A DNA stretch of 64,000 bases, from positions 62,001 through 126,000 of the forward strand of contig JASPKZ010010275.1 of assembly GCA_030220185.1 (NCBI GenBank), given 5' to 3'. The notes under the pieces are model-generated. The model was not told the origin of the DNA. It saw nothing but the letters and a program-made list of their open reading frames with translations, and made no database searches. Position 1 is the first letter of the stretch. Every line of letters starts with the position of its first letter. Position numbers and translations under genes: made by a program. Source of the stretch: Diploptera punctata (taxonomy: Eukaryota; Arthropoda; Insecta; Blattodea; Blaberidae). Positions 19,110 to 30,944 of this stretch are shown here, one piece after another.

Positions 19110-20015
19110 GCGAATAAAAGTGCAGATACGAGAAGAAATGTCAGAGGAAGGGGCAAGGATGTCCTCTATCACCTACTCTTTTCAACATCTACCTGGAAGA
19201 TCTAATGAAGAACTGCTTCAGGAATATGGGAGGAAGAAGAATTAAGTGCATAAAATTTGCTGATGATATGGCTTTGCTAGCAGAAGATGCAATGACACTG
19301 AGGAACATGCTGATGGAGCTAAATGACAAGTGCGAGGATTATGGAATGAAGATAAATATAAATAAGACAAAGGCCATGATTATAGGAAAGAAACCAAGGA
19401 AGATAAACATGAAGATTAAAGATGAGGCCATTGAGCAAGTGGAGAGCTTCAAATGCTTGGGTTGTACTATCAATAGTAACATGAACTGCGGTCAAGAAGT
19501 AAAGTAGAGGATAGCAATGGCATAAGAAGCTTTCAACAAGAAGAGGAGCATTTTCTGCAGACCTTTGGCGAAAGAATTAACGGAAGAGGCTAGTGAAGTG
19601 TAGCATTGTATGGTGCAGAGAGTTGGACATTACGACGAAATGAGGAAAAGCGATTGGAAGCTTTTGAGATGTGGATATGGAGAAGATGGAGCGTATAAAA
19701 TGGACAGACAAAATAAAAAATAAAGATGTGCTAGACAGACTCAGCGAAGGAAGAACAATGCTGGAACTCATAAAGAAGAGGAAAATAAATTGGATTGGCC
19801 ACTGGCTAAGAAGAAACTGCCTGCTGACGGATGATCTACAAGGAATGGTCAACGGAAAGAAAGTTAGAGGCAGAAAAATACATCAGATGATAGACAATAT
19901 TAAAATAAATGGTTTGTGCAGATACAAAAAGGAAAGCTGAGTTAAGGAAAGAGTGGAGAATGCTGAGTTTGCAGTGAAAGACCTGCTCTTGAGCAGAACA
20001 TTATGTATGTATGTA
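19110..20015 (+). mobile_element. LINE RT fragment with (TATG)n tail
   Basis: The RT palm FADDMALLAEDAMTL is followed by KININKTKAMIIGKK and FKCLGCTINS, then a frame break. The C-terminal part is LLELIKKRKINWIGHWLRR-like (19671-19940). It ends with CTGCTCTTGAGCAGAAC and (TATG)n. A different family from the 22.7-kb LINE. Confidence 0.8.
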
Positions 20016-20159
20016 TCAGCTGGTGGTAAAATGGATCAAGTTTATTTTTAAGAAAAATTATAATATATACTTAATTCAATGCAAATGTAATTAATGATCA
20101 AGGAAATTAAGAAGAAATAGTGAATACTAGAATAAATGCCACCTGGTAGAAGAAGAAGA

Positions 20160-20320
20160 AATTAATGAATTTTGAAATTCCTGAGGAATGTGATTTGATT
20201 TAGTAATGGAGGAGGAAACAGTGCTTCACAGTCTGTGAAAATACTGAAGATGGAATAATTATTCAGAAACCAGTCTAGAAAGAAGACAAATACAAGGTGA
20301 GGTGATAAGTTTTTTGCCAT
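20160..20320 (+). mobile_element. PLE 3' end with hammerhead
   Basis: Encodes MNFEIPEECDLI (one frame), then the motif at 20239-20278 and the tail CAAGGTGAGGTG. Confidence 0.6.
20239..20278 (+). ncRNA. Hammerhead ribozyme motif, intact core, weak helix I
   Basis: CTGAAGA, helix II GAATAA/TTATTC, GAAAC, helix III AC/GT with loop CA, triplet GTC. Only about two helix I pairs are evident. Confidence 0.6.
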
Positions 20321-20344
20321 TCTCTGTTTCATAACAGATATTTA

Positions 20345-20665
20345 ATAGTATAAATATAATTTATCCTTCGATGAGAAGTGTTAAATTAATAATAAAATCA
20401 TCAATAGAAGCCTTACTGGCTATAAAGTAGTGTTAAATTCCCAATAAAAATGTCTTCTTAACCAAGAAGCCGCCATTTGCAAAGATAGAAGCTACGGTTT
20501 CAAGCATTTGGCGCGAGGGAATTACAACATATATAAGAGAAAAATTTGCGTCTAGATCGCAACTCGCCTCGGTAGCTCAGTTGGTAGAGCACTTGGCCCG
20601 GAAAGCCAAGGGTCCCGGGTTCGAGTCTCGGTCTAGGCGAAAATTTTTCTCTTCAAATATAATTT
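20345..20665 (+). mobile_element. SINE family B copy
   Basis: Full-length and close to the 8.8-9.4 kb copies; tRNA-like segment at about 20566-20640. Confidence 0.8.
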
Positions 20666-20739
20666 AATAGATTATTTCATTCATCAAACAAATGAAATTT
20701 TAATATGAAAATAAGAACCTTGAAAAAAAATAGCATGAT

Positions 20740-21290
20740 TATTATTTTAAATCATTTTATATGGGATGTGGAGAAGAATCCAAAGATTTAATATTAGAAG
20801 ATCAGAAGGGGTATTATAGAGGATGTGAAGAATTTGAGTATTTGGGGGTAATAAAAGATACCGTACAGGCCACATGGCCTAAAACGAATTTGTTCATGAT
20901 GATGATGAAGTAGATAAAGAGGATAAACAAGAAAGTGATATTAAGAACAGAATAATAAAGGTAGAGCAATAACAGCAATGATGAATGGAGTCTTATGGAA
21001 CAGACATATACCAGGAAAAATAAGTTACAAATATATAATTCAATAGTGAGAAGTACTGTCACATATGGAAATGAAGTATGGAAATTCAACCCAAATTGAG
21101 AACAAAAATGTATGTCTATGGAAATGAATTTCTCGAGGAGAGCAGCAAGATGTTCAATATTGAAGAAAAAAAAAAGTCATATGAGAAAAAATTAATATTA
21201 AATATTCAATAATAAATTATATAAGATATAAGCAATTAAATTGGTATGGGCATAAACTATGAATGCAAGAGGAAAAGTTGAACTTTTATA
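20740..21290 (+). mobile_element. Heavily decayed LINE RT fragment
   Basis: Scattered frames such as GVLWNRHIPGK and RAITAMMNG match the thumb region of the LINE at 22712, with many stops. The TTAGGCCATGTGGCCTGTAC segment is embedded inverted. Confidence 0.5.
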
Positions 21291-21362
21291 GGAAAATTCA
21301 CCATGACGTTTAATTTAAGATTTAAATTAAAATGTTTTATACCTCACATCATATCCAGTCAT

Positions 21363-21411
21363 CTAATTATACCAGTTTCAAAGCTTAGGTAGCTTCATCT
21401 TCAGTAATTTC
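21363..21411 (-). ncRNA. Hammerhead ribozyme motif, intact core
   Basis: Helix I AATTA/TAATT, core CTGAAGA, helix II GAAGC/GCTTT, GAAAC, helix III AC/GT with loop TG, triplet GTA. Confidence 0.75.
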
Positions 21412-21431
21412 TTATCGACTGATGCTGACAA

Positions 21432-21480
21432 GATATTGCTGAAGATGAAGCTGCTTATGCTTTGAAACCGGTATAATTAG
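21432..21480 (+). ncRNA. Hammerhead ribozyme motif, intact core
   Basis: Same design in the opposite arm; helix III is palindromic ACCGGT, helix I has about four pairs, triplet GTA. Confidence 0.7.
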
Positions 21481-21569
21481 AAAACTGAATATGAGGTGAG
21501 GTATAAAACATGTTAATTCAAATCTTAAGAAGAAAGGCTACCCAGAAAAACAATGGATTGATGGATAAA

Positions 21570-21835
21570 TCATATTTGAAGAGAAATATTATACGCTAGA
21601 CTGGGGCTTGAATCCAGGACCTTTTGCACTCTAGGCAAATGCTCTAACCGAGTGAGCTACCTGAGCAAGTTCCAATCTAAATGCAATTTTTTGTCTTATA
21701 CACGCTGTTAATTCCTGCGCACCAAATGCTATGAAACCTTGGCTTCTAATCTTGCAAATGGCAGCTTCTTTATTAAGAAGACATTTATTTGGGAATTTTA
21801 GATTACATTATAAATCCCGTACAGCTTCTTTCGAA
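21570..21835 (-). mobile_element. SINE family B copy, diverged
   Basis: tRNA-like part at about 21594-21665 on the minus strand; the body is more diverged than in other copies. Confidence 0.65.
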
Positions 21836-21899
21836 TGATTGAATGATGTTCACCTGGAAGAAGGAAAGGAAGACTCGTGTGTGCAAGAAATAAGAATTG

Positions 21900-22075
21900 G
21901 AATGTATTCACGTAGACTTTCACGGCCGGAGTTGCTATGATGATCTTGAAGAAGATTTTCGGGCTGTAGGCCGTGGTCGTGAGGCTTGTAGGGGAACTAC
22001 AAGCCTCACGACCACGGCCTACAGCCCGAAAATCTTCTTCAAGATCATCATAAGAATTGAAATGTGTACAAGAGG
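21900..22075. repeat. Hairpin element, second copy
   Basis: Two near-perfect arms starting ATGATGATCTTGAAGAAGAT and ending at a short loop near 21993. The same unit as 11187-11385, with CACGGCCGGAGTTGCTATGA outside the left arm; in the 11.2-kb copy the equivalent flank is on the right. Confidence 0.75.
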
Positions 22076-22079
22076 ACTG

Positions 22080-22698
22080 GAGGACATGGAGTGAATGAAC
22101 AGAGACGAGTGCAAAAGGAAAATAAAACTTTAGGCACACAAATATGTGTAAACATTGAAAATCTGTGTATAAATAAAAATTATTATTGTAAAAGATTTAG
22201 ATGTAAGTTTCATAAACCAATAACAAAATGCTAAAATTAACCAATTATTCATTAACTACAAAACATAATCTTATGTTTTTAAGCATCAACTTTATGAAAA
22301 GTCTATGTTTGTATATCTGCACAAATATTAATACAGTTGATAAAAACAATGAAAAATTGAGGCTTATCAACATCGGAAGTCATGCTCTTTCTTCCAATAC
22401 AGCAGCAGATTTTCAAGAAGTCATCAACTTTATATCATAACACTAAATACTGAAAATTAAATGCGCAACATTCTTAAAAACAACACGGTGTAAAAAAATT
22501 CAACATTACCAAATTGGATGTAGTTAGGCAAATCCAGGAGAAAACTTACTATGTATTTTGGTTGCTTCATAAAATCATATCAGATTAAAACAGAATCTGT
22601 ACTGATTCCGAGTTAAGTTCCAGTTGTACTGTAAACAAACTGTATTACTCCACAGACTCTGTCTATTGGCGGAACTGTGGTGCTACTATTAACAACTA
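22080..22698. other. No gene recognised
   Basis: AT-rich sequence. A 70-codon frame at 22228-22440 has no recognisable features. Confidence 0.4.
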
Positions 22699-22711
22699 TA
22701 TGAGTAAATTG

Positions 22712-23780
22712 CATACGACAATGTCTCTATAGAGAAACTATGGATTGCTTTAAGACGTATAGGAATTAAGACTATGATAATTAATGCTATACAAAATTTA
22801 TATGACAATTGCATATCTAAAATTAAAATTGGCAGTAAATTGTCACACGGTTTCACGATAAATAAAGGTCTTCGTCAAGGTTGTTGTCTATCACCGACTC
22901 TGTTTAAAATATATGTACATGAAATATTAAAGAATTGGAGGAGAAAATGTTCAAGCATGGGAATTCCTATTTCAAACAACAAAACTTTATACAACTTACA
23001 TTTTGCAGATGATCAATTGTTAATTGCACAAGATTATGAAGATTTAGAATATATGACTAGAAAATTAATAGAAGAATATGAAAAATGGGGATTAAATTTG
23101 AACATGAAAAAACAAAATATTTATCAATTGGTGAACCAGAACAAAATTTAATTTTGGAGTCTGGAGAATCAATCAAATCTTGTAGTGAGATCACATATTT
23201 AGGAATTAAAATAAATAAAAATGGGAGTTATGAAGAGGAAATAAGAAATAGAAATAATAAAGGAAAATTTGCAATTGCTTGCCTCAATGGAATATTGTGG
23301 GATAAAAATATAAGTAATAAAAATAAAATGAATATATATAATACAATTGTTAAAAGCATCATTACTTATGGAGCAGAACTTTGGCCATTAACAACAAAAA
23401 CAAATAAGTACCTTTTGGCAACGGAAATGGATTTTATACGAAGGGCAGCAAGAATTTCAAGAAGAAAAAAAAATAGGAACTCAGTTATAAGGGAGAAAAT
23501 GAAGATTGAAGACACTATTTTAGATTATATTAAAACTCAGCAATTAAGATGGTACGGACATGTCCAGCGAATGGAAGAGGATCGACTACCAAAATCTGTT
23601 TTGGAATGGAAACCTGAGGGAAGACGAAGCAGAGGAAGACCTAAAACCTCCTGGAGTCAGGGAATATGTTTATACATGAAGGAGAAACATCTACAACCAG
23701 GAGATTGGATGGACCGACAAAATTGGCTATTAGGAATCGGACGATGTCAAAGACATTAATCAACCGATGATCTATCTATC
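22712..23780 (+). mobile_element. LINE with TSD, best-preserved RT fragment
   Basis: A 13-bp duplication TATGAGTAAATTG at 22699-22711 and 23781-23793. RT motifs in order: GLRQGCCLSPTLFKIYVHEI, LHFADDQLLIAQDYEDLEYM, then after one frameshift near 23095 YLGIKINKNG, IITYGAELWPL, RRAARISRRKKNRNSV, LRWYGHVQRMEEDRLPKSV, GRRSRGRPKTSW and stop. An (ATCT)n tail follows. 5'-truncated before the fingers domain. Confidence 0.9.
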
Positions 23781-23794
23781 TATGAGTAAATTGT

Positions 23795-24940
23795 GTATGG
23801 AACTGTCATCGATAGAAACTTTGTTCTTAGGCAACATATTATTTTACGGGAAATAAGACTGAACACAAGGTAAGTTGGTACCAATAATTATGAACATCCT
23901 CCATTTCTTACTTATTTATGACAAAAATTATATATGGGCATACCTAACTAGATAGTTACACTTTTTGCATGCTTTCAAAAGATATCATTATTTACCGGTA
24001 CAATTTTATTATGAGAAAAATTTAAGCTCCAAGCTCACCTGTAAATTCGGCTGTTATTTTCACCACATACTCAATGGTTACGATATTTTTCACTAAACTG
24101 TTTGAAAATGTTCAAAATTATTTTGTTTCTCTCCGCTTTTCACTTTCCTTTTTGATGCTTAACAAATTCTACAGAAGGGCCATTTTGAAACAATTGAATT
24201 TCCATCATATTTCCAATAAATGTGCATGCGTAAGAATAAATAATGTAATTGTAATTATATATTTTAAGATTCTCCCATATAACTTATACAGACATGTGTT
24301 AGATAATATTATTTTTACTGTTTTCATTTTTTTTTATTTCGAGTGTTAGAGGGCAAACTACATTTTCTTACACGCCCAAACATAAAACCATTAATCGACT
24401 AATGAAAATGCAGTCATACATCTGGTTTGTTTACATTACAACTGGAATTTAGCTCAGAATTATATAACAGTTTTAACACAAAAAAAAAAAATGTGGTAGC
24501 TCTTCTTTGCATAACTACATCTTAATGAATTCTACAAATAAGTAATCTACAGTCTTTATAAAAGAATGACAGAAAAAGCAGAAGAAGCTGTATATGTTTC
24601 AAAAACATACACTCTTAAAAATATGTAAATATTGGCCATGTGTATGTTGTAAGATTTTTATCTGTGTGGTGTAAGAAATTTAATTAAATTAAATAACAAT
24701 TATTTGTTACATATGAGTATGTACTTGATAGAAGTATCTACATCCAAAATATTATAGAATATTAACAACTTGAAAATCTTCTTAATGGTCCATGTACTAC
24801 TTTGGGAAGCAGCAAAGAAGATTTAATGTTTCATGTTTTATGTCAATTGTTAAGTGGAATTCACCATTAATGACATTTTGAAATGTTTTCTTTGTACTAT
24901 TAACTTATATTTTGTAGATGTGTTGATTTAAAAACATTTT
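23795..24940. other. No gene recognised
   Basis: AT-rich intronic-type sequence. TGTTTACATTACAACTGGAA (24430) is a diverged inverse of CCAGTTGTACTGTAAACAAA (22620). No coding signal. Confidence 0.45.
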
Positions 24941-24954
24941 CTTCATTTCAGACC

Positions 24955-25205
24955 ACCACTTGAATCGGGTCCTCCGGAAAATTTTATCCCAGTTGAAACC
25001 ATGTCCGCATTTCTAAACGGTTGTATTTTTACGGTGAAAGATCGTCACGCTTTTGACCAAGGTACTTTTTTCGTCTGGCTTATCACCTTCGACCAGTCCG
25101 GCATGGGTAACCCTATTGGCAGCAATGCTACCGCTGGCATAGCTCTTGGGTTCATTTAAGCATGCAAGGCACTCCATCACGACAAGGTAAAGATACCATG
25201 GAGGG
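24955..25205 (-). mobile_element. LINE 5'-region fragment
   Basis: The minus strand encodes SYASGSIAANRVTHAGLVEG, matching 14665-14790 and 60385-60480. It ends where AAT microsatellites begin. Confidence 0.65.
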
Positions 25206-25207
25206 AA

Positions 25208-25208
25208 G

Positions 25209-25241
<33 letters not shown>

Positions 25242-25328
25242 TAATAATAATGTGAATAATAATAATTAATAAAAATAATGGTAATAATAAAAATAGTAAT
25301 AATAACAATAATAATGATAATAAAAACA

Positions 25329-25366
<38 letters not shown>

Positions 25367-25425
25367 TAGTAAAAATAATGGTAACAATAAAAATAGTAAT
25401 AATAATAATGGTAATGAAAACAGTA

Positions 25426-25477
<52 letters not shown>

Positions 25478-25533
25478 TAAAAATAATGGTAACAATAAAA
25501 ATAGTAATAATAATAATGGTAATGAAAACAGTA

Positions 25534-25568
<35 letters not shown>

Positions 25569-25570
25569 CA
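25208..25570. repeat. Interrupted AAT microsatellite with internal duplication
   Basis: AAT-rich runs broken by GGTAACAATAAAAATAGT-type words; a segment of about 120 bp (25370-25450) recurs at about 25490-25560. Confidence 0.9.
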
Positions 25571-25574
25571 TCCT

Positions 25575-26115
25575 GTCAAGTATTAGTCCTAGAAGAACTG
25601 TTACGGCCTGAGAAAGCGGTTTTCGTGCCATCTTTTCATAGGTCGACCAAGTGACCGTTTCCCATTTGGACAGTAGTTCATTATTGCCTTGGGGATCGTG
25701 GATCTAGCCATTCTTGAGACATGTTCCTTCCAGTTTAGCTGATATCTGGAGATGTAGTCCGGTATTGGTGACACATTAAGTTCTTGAAGGATTTCTACAT
25801 TTTTCTTTCGATCCCATTTGGTGTAGCCAGCTGTTCGGCGCATAAATCTCATCTCACAAGCTGTTGGTCTGCTTTCATCTCTCGTCCTTACAGTCCACGC
25901 TTCACTCCCATAACATAGCACTGGTCGAGCCATTATTTGATAAAGACGAGTACGAGTTGATTTTTGCACTAATGAAGGTTTTAAAACTCTATTAATGATT
26001 CCCATTGATTTGTTGAATTTCACAATTTTCTCTGATAAATCCAAATTTTCAACAAAAGATAGTTTATATCCTAAATAAGTAAACTCATTAACTCTCTAAA
26101 ATTTTGTTATTTCAA
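25575..26115 (-). mobile_element. LINE RT C-terminal fragment
   Basis: A 147-codon minus-strand frame: VLCYGSEAWTVRTRDESRPT, MRFMRRTAGYTKWDRKKNVE, YQLNWKEHVSRMARSTIPKA, KRSLGRPMKRWHENRF. The same family as the LINE inside the hAT element at 57.9-58.6 kb. The AAT run next to it may be its 3' tail. Confidence 0.85.
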
Positions 26116-26121
26116 CAAATT

Positions 26122-26124
<3 letters not shown>

Positions 26125-26179
<55 letters not shown>

Positions 26180-26860
26180 TGAAGAAGATGATGATGAAAA
26201 GGATAAGATAAAATAAGAAACAGTGTAATTAAACAAAAAATGAATGTTCAAACTTCAATATTATGGATTTCATAAAGAAGAAAAGAAACAAACACAATTA
26301 TAATTATGATCATGTAAAAAATAATGACAGAAGACAGATTCCCAAGAAAAATGCTAAAAATAATGGGGAATGTTGGTGTTTTAAGCAGCATGAGAGAAAC
26401 AAACTTGAATGACAACAAATGTGGATGAGAATGACCGCAGATTAATTGGGTGCTGAAATATGATTTGAAACCTGGTATATTAAAAATATATACAAACAAG
26501 TGAAATCAACTTTTTACTTAGAGGATCTTGAGCCTATAGAATGATACACAAAAAGAACGAGTCTATAAAATCTTTTGTTGGACTGTATGCTGTGTGTGTG
26601 TGTGTCTGTGTTTCAAACCATTTCATACCATTCTACAATCCAAACTACATATAAAAGGAAAAAAATGTAACATCAAAGAAAAAAACTCCACTGCGCTAAA
26701 ATCATGAAATACAACAAGTGCTCATCTAGAAAAATCAAACTGAATATTACGGTGCATAAATAAAACTACAAAAAAATATTACTTCATGTCTAATACATTC
26801 ATCTCATGCATTAAAAAAGAGAAAAACAAAATGTGACCATTCATTTTTTGTTCACAAAAC
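26125..26860. other. (AAT)n and AT-rich spacer
   Basis: (AAT)n at 26128-26178, (GT)n near 26592, no gene seen. Confidence 0.5.
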
Positions 26861-26867
26861 AACACAC

Positions 26868-26951
26868 CATTCGCTCTTTGACGATTTGTTCTATTTCTGC
26901 CAAGTCAGCGGACGTTGCTCCTTCCAGCGCTTTAAGGGAGAGGCTGGACGA
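26868..26951 (-). CDS. trio: Trio-family RhoGEF short linker exon
   Basis: 84 bp, phase 0 to 0. The acceptor CTGTGTTTGCAG precedes SSSLSLKALEGATSADLAEI and EQIVKERM; the donor is ATG/GTGTGT, a weaker site. It fits between PGKR (exon at 32515) and ENHENLL (exon at 18557), reading as one plausible linker with a short helical stretch. I did not recognise the peptide itself; the call rests on phase, splice sites, strand and order. Confidence 0.7.
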
Positions 26952-27139
26952 CTGCAAACACAGATCTACATTCAAGCGAGACTGCTAAACCTACCCTCCT
27001 AGCTACATAACCTCAATTCAGATAATCACACATATTTTCTTGGATATAAGTCTTTTTACAGAAAAATTACTTTTAATATTTCAAGGAAGTAACACTACAA
27101 GGTTAATTTTACATAATATGAGTTAGATATACACTATCT

Positions 27140-27855
27140 ATCTATCTATCTATAATGACATGGTCCATTGTTGAGCCATAGCCTCTCCTTTTGAATGAAA
27201 GTAAATGCGCACAAATGTGCAAATTGTTAGTAAATTTAGTCTAAGCAAAACTTGTTAAACGATAATTGTCTTTCCGCACACTTTTTGACGTGATATCGTT
27301 CACATAGATTGTTGCACAGTTCGCATATGCATTCTTGGTTTGGCTCGTGGAATCGCTTTGTGCTGCAAACCTTGTGGTGAAAGCCATGGATTGCATACCG
27401 TGTTAGGATGTGCCTCATCTCGTAGTTTGGTCGTGTCCACTCTCTCGTACACATAGTCTCTGTTGTGTAGAATTCGCTGCAGATGTCATTCCTCTTCTCC
27501 TGTAGTCCTTGCATTGGTCTCATATGCGCAGGTGTTCGGTAGGAATAGCTGCCGTCTAATGTCTTCAGTGAAGAAGGTTTCTTTCATTAAGACGTATGTC
27601 ATTCTTGAAGGTGCTGTTTTTCCAACTCCCAGAACTCTTTTCATGAAGCGTGCTTTTACTGTTTCTCTTTGTGTCAAGTCTCTGTTTGTGAGTTTGTCCC
27701 ATATTATGTTAATTCCATATGTTGTTATGGGAGTTATGACTGTCTTGAAGAGCGTCATTGCTGTTTCTGTTGATAATTGGTGGAGATTTTTGATGCTGTA
27801 TATCGCTCTTATTGCAGCTGAAACCTTCTGTTGCACATGTATTCTGTAGGATTTA
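27140..27855 (-). mobile_element. LINE C-terminal fragment with Cys-rich end
   Basis: Frames 27486-27836 (SAAIRAIYSIKNLHQLSTET, TLFKTVITPITTYGI, MKRVLGVGKTAPSRMTYVLM) and 27236-27523 (HILTRYAIHGFHHKVCS, CICELCNNLCERYHVKKC) belong to one LINE split by a frameshift near 27500. It is followed on its 3' side by (GATA)n at about 27135-27155. Confidence 0.8.
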
Positions 27856-27869
27856 ATGGTATAGCCTCT

Positions 27870-28235
27870 CCTTTTAAGGAGTTAATAGACCAAGTTATTT
27901 TTTAGTTACCTTATTTGCTCATAGATGTCATGGAAGGCATGCAGTCAATACACTGACCCAGTCAGACATCTAACTGGCAACTAAGGTATTGTCCACAGAC
28001 AAAGTGAATGAAAGCAGTAGGTATTTCATACATCATGAGTGTTTCTTTATTCTCAGGTTGTATACCATTGTCTCGCTTGCAATTCTCCGTGCCCCCCTTC
28101 GTCCCATGCTTTCATTCTCTTCGTCTGTGGACTATATTAGTAGGATATTAAGGTCGGTAAATTTTGCTTAGAGGCCTTTTCATTCAGGCCTAAGGATCTT
28201 TCATGAGCCTGAAATTCTTTAGATTTGGGACCCAA
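27870..28235 (+). other. Unclassified repeat-like block
   Basis: CTCATAGATGTCATGGAAGG and the word TTTGCTTAGAGGCCTTTT occur; related inverted words (CTCTAAGCAAAATTTACCGG) are at 33590 and 43170, so part of it is dispersed. Confidence 0.4.
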
Positions 28236-28238
28236 GGC

Positions 28239-28544
28239 TTAACCCATTCGCCTCAAAAGACGAGGTAGACTCGCCGGCAGTTAAATGGCCTTCAACCCAG
28301 AAGACGAGTTACACTCACTTAACTCTGTTGTTATATATTTTACAATATTTTGTACATCCCTTGGTTGTTAACATTTATGAATTGTAGAGGAATGTGTTTT
28401 GGCCTTCATCTTTATTGTCAACTCAAGTACCGTTATCTTTTGTTTGTTTTTAATGTCTGAAATTATAAAATATAATTTACGGTAACTTAAATCCGGATTC
28501 TGGGGAAATGGATTGAGCATTTAAACCTGAAGCGAATGGGTTAA
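28239..28544. mobile_element. piggyBac-type MITE
   Basis: TTAA at 28239-28242 and 28541-28544; ends CCCATTCGC and GCGAATGGG. 298 bp, non-coding. A second copy starts at about 63699 and runs off the window. Confidence 0.85.
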
Positions 28545-28739
28545 AGTCCCTCCTCGAGGACTTGCTCCTTGGAATTTTTCATCCTAAAAAATCAATCGAA
28601 CCTGGCTGGGTTCAACCCACAACCCTTGGGAGCAGTGGCAAGGAATATAACCGCTTAGTCCACCACAGCCAACTAGATATGCACTACTCATCTCGTATCT
28701 GTAGCTTTTTTGAAGACCCTGAGTTTCGATGCTTTAGGC

Positions 28740-28930
28740 ATCATTGTCAATTCTTTCTAACTGTCGAAACGGCAGTTGGCAATCCTGTAGGTTGATTCCT
28801 GCTCCCTCTGTTGGCTGACCAATGAACTTGCAAAACAAATGTTTTTCTCAGGGAATTTCAAAGTTCATTATTTTCTTTCTATTTTTGTGTATGTAAATTT
28901 TCTCCCAAATTGTGAGTTCCTTATAGTCCG
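28740..28930 (-). mobile_element. PLE 3' coding end with degenerate hammerhead
   Basis: The minus strand reads ELTIWEKIYIHKNRKKIMNF and EIP, a stop, then TTGACAATGATGC, CTAAA, GCATC, GAAAC. Helix II GATGC/GCATC is perfect, but the core is not CTGANGA. Confidence 0.55.
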
Positions 28931-29326
28931 AGATCCGGCTGCAAGATTACTACGTTCATCGAGTGTATGAACAAAATAAATTTTTTTCATAAAATTGTGA
29001 ATTACTGAATACATTTTTGCCGAGTTGCCTATTAAAATTTGGCCACCAGTATGTTTAATTAAAATATTATCTATTTATTTATTCAAAATAATTTGATTCA
29101 CTTGTTATCAACATAAATTATAATCCAGTTCACAGAAATCGATGTATAGAGCTTGAAAAGTTTTGGTTGCCATTGCACACTTGGCTGTAAACCTCCTCGC
29201 GGGTATAGCAGGCTGTGATACCAATCAGTAATAAAATGGCGGTAAGTACGTATTTATTGTTTTATACTTTTCCCTTGCAGCGGGAAGTAAAACCACTGCC
29301 CTTTATGTATACTATGTACAATGTAT

Positions 29327-29642
29327 ATCCGATCCGATTGAGGGTCTTTCCACTTTTCAGCGGTTGCCCTTTTACCAGCCGGCTGCTGGCCCTTCACATC
29401 CACATGTGTCAATCACAGAGGTAGATGATCAACAGCCAGTCCCCCAGCCGTTATAGCTGGTTCCTCAACCCGCTACTTATTGTAGCTACCCAATTGCCTC
29501 ACGATGCTGGGTGGGCATCGGTCCCATACTGGCCAAAATACCATAAGAAAATTTCTTCCCCCTTGGAGACTCGAACCAGCGCAAGTACCGTAGCTCTGCA
29601 CCAAGGCTTCCTACCTTAACCGCTCGGCTACGGCATGGGACA
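29327..29642 (-). mobile_element. SINE family C copy
   Basis: On the minus strand a tRNA-like head (GTAGCCGAGCGGTTAAGGTA as A box; CTGGTTCGAGTCTC as B box) is followed by a 250-bp body with CACCCAGCATCGTGAGG and CCAGCAGCCGGCTGG, and the end CAATCGGATCGGATAT. Full copies at 61817 and 63211. Confidence 0.8.
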
Positions 29643-29929
29643 AGATTTCTAAATTCAAATCGTGAAATATTGACATGCTACGAGTTAATGGTAAACCCAG
29701 AAAATTGGATAAACTTGGGTAAATTTCTGGCTAAGATGCATAAAATAAGAATAACCCTCATTTGTGAATAAATAAATATGTTAGCAACATATAATATCTT
29801 TAACAATTAATAACTTTACATAATCTAATTAATGTACAATGTAATTCTATTGTTATATATTGTGTTTTTTATTTATTTTATATTATTTCTAGACACCATT
29901 TTATTTGATGAAAGTTAAAAATTGTACTT

Positions 29930-30175
29930 GTTGGTAGGTGCCGTCGTCCTCAACTTTGTTAAAATATTGTATATAAAATTAACTGGAGCGCTTTCAGAAG
30001 TTATCTTCCATTTTCTGCAGGTTGAGTTTCCGCTACTCGTTGTTGTGTACGGTGCAGAAGATGGAAGATAACTTCCAAAAGCGCTCAAGTTAATTTTATA
30101 TACAATATTTTAACAAAGTTGAGGACGACGGCACCTACCAACAGGTACAATTTAATTTTCAACTTTCATCATATG
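29930..30175. mobile_element. PLE-type foldback with AGCGCT helix III
   Basis: Inverted arms of about 90 bp with GGAAG ATAA CTTCC helix II and palindromic AGCGCT. The core strand is degenerate (CAGAAGA or CAGAAAA). A related single copy is at 42477-42512. Confidence 0.5.
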
Positions 30176-30290
30176 ACTTCAGCTCAACGGAATTTGATAT
30201 GAATTTTACTGGTATTGATCATTTTATTGTAACGGACTGTCAACAGCACATACGGCTTACTGCCCGTGCAACCCATATTTATAAATAACA

Positions 30291-30582
30291 TTTTAGAAAT
30301 ATTAAAAATTGTGAAATTGAAAAATCAGCAATTGCTGCATATAGTTTACTAGAACATCATAAAATTGAAAAAGAAGCGAAACTTTTACAACAGTTGGATA
30401 AACCGTTGGAATTGACAATTTGGGAAATGATATTCATTCAGAAGAATAAATATCGATCTATGAATTTCGATATTCCGGTGGATAAAAATTTAATTACAAA
30501 GTTTATAATCCCAACGAAAGATGGCAGCACAAGAGGTGATGTCACTAAGAAATCAACAATCACGGAATTTCATCAATGGTAG
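30291..30582 (+). pseudogene. PLE ORF 3' end (GIY-YIG tail)
   Basis: An open frame without its own start reads NCEIEKSAIAAYSLLEHHKI, EKEAKLLQQLDKPLELTIWE, MIFIQKNKYRSMNFDIPVDK, then TKFIIPTKDGS and a stop. The pattern (Ala/His helix, L-E-L/W-E-x-I-x-I, N..MN) resembles the end of GIY-YIG endonuclease domains of Penelope-like elements. Family call is inference. Confidence 0.6.
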
Positions 30583-30583
30583 C

Positions 30584-30631
30584 CATGACTGATGAAGGAC
30601 AATGATATTGGCTGAAACCGTCGGTATCAAA
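30584..30631 (+). ncRNA. Hammerhead ribozyme motif, intact core
   Basis: Directly after the PLE stop codon. TGA/TCA helix I (short), canonical CTGATGA, helix II GACAAT/ATTGGC (one mismatch), GAAAC, helix III ACCG/CGGT, triplet GTA. Best example of an ORF end followed by ribozyme in one element. Confidence 0.65.
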
Positions 30632-30944
30632 GAAGTTTGAAAATGTATGTGAGTCGATTAAAATATGTTCTCCACTCACTATTAACATTGTATGTTTCTT
30701 ACTTTTAGTCTAATAAAGTCCTACTACTACTATTACTACATTTTTATTTTTAAATTTGAAAAAATGTGACTTATATCCCAGAAAATACGAATAATTGAAC
30801 CAGCAGTGCTCACTATGGACTAGCTTTATCTAACATGCTTCTTTTTCACTAAAGTATTTTCTTTTTATCAATTCTGACAGATTGGTTTAGAGTGGATAAA
30901 AATAACATCTCTTTCTTCCATGTTATCAAAAAAAACTCCAAGCA

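Larger units (their letters stand above)
21325..21525. mobile_element. PLE foldback with two hammerheads
   Basis: Inverted arms of about 75-85 bp, each with a hammerhead, bounded by ACCTCACAT and ATGAGGTGAGG. Confidence 0.75.

Noticed and set aside
25013..25631. Leu/Ile- and Asn-rich ORFs of 77-160 codons
   Set aside because: They are microsatellite frames open only because AAT/TTA repeats lack stops in them.
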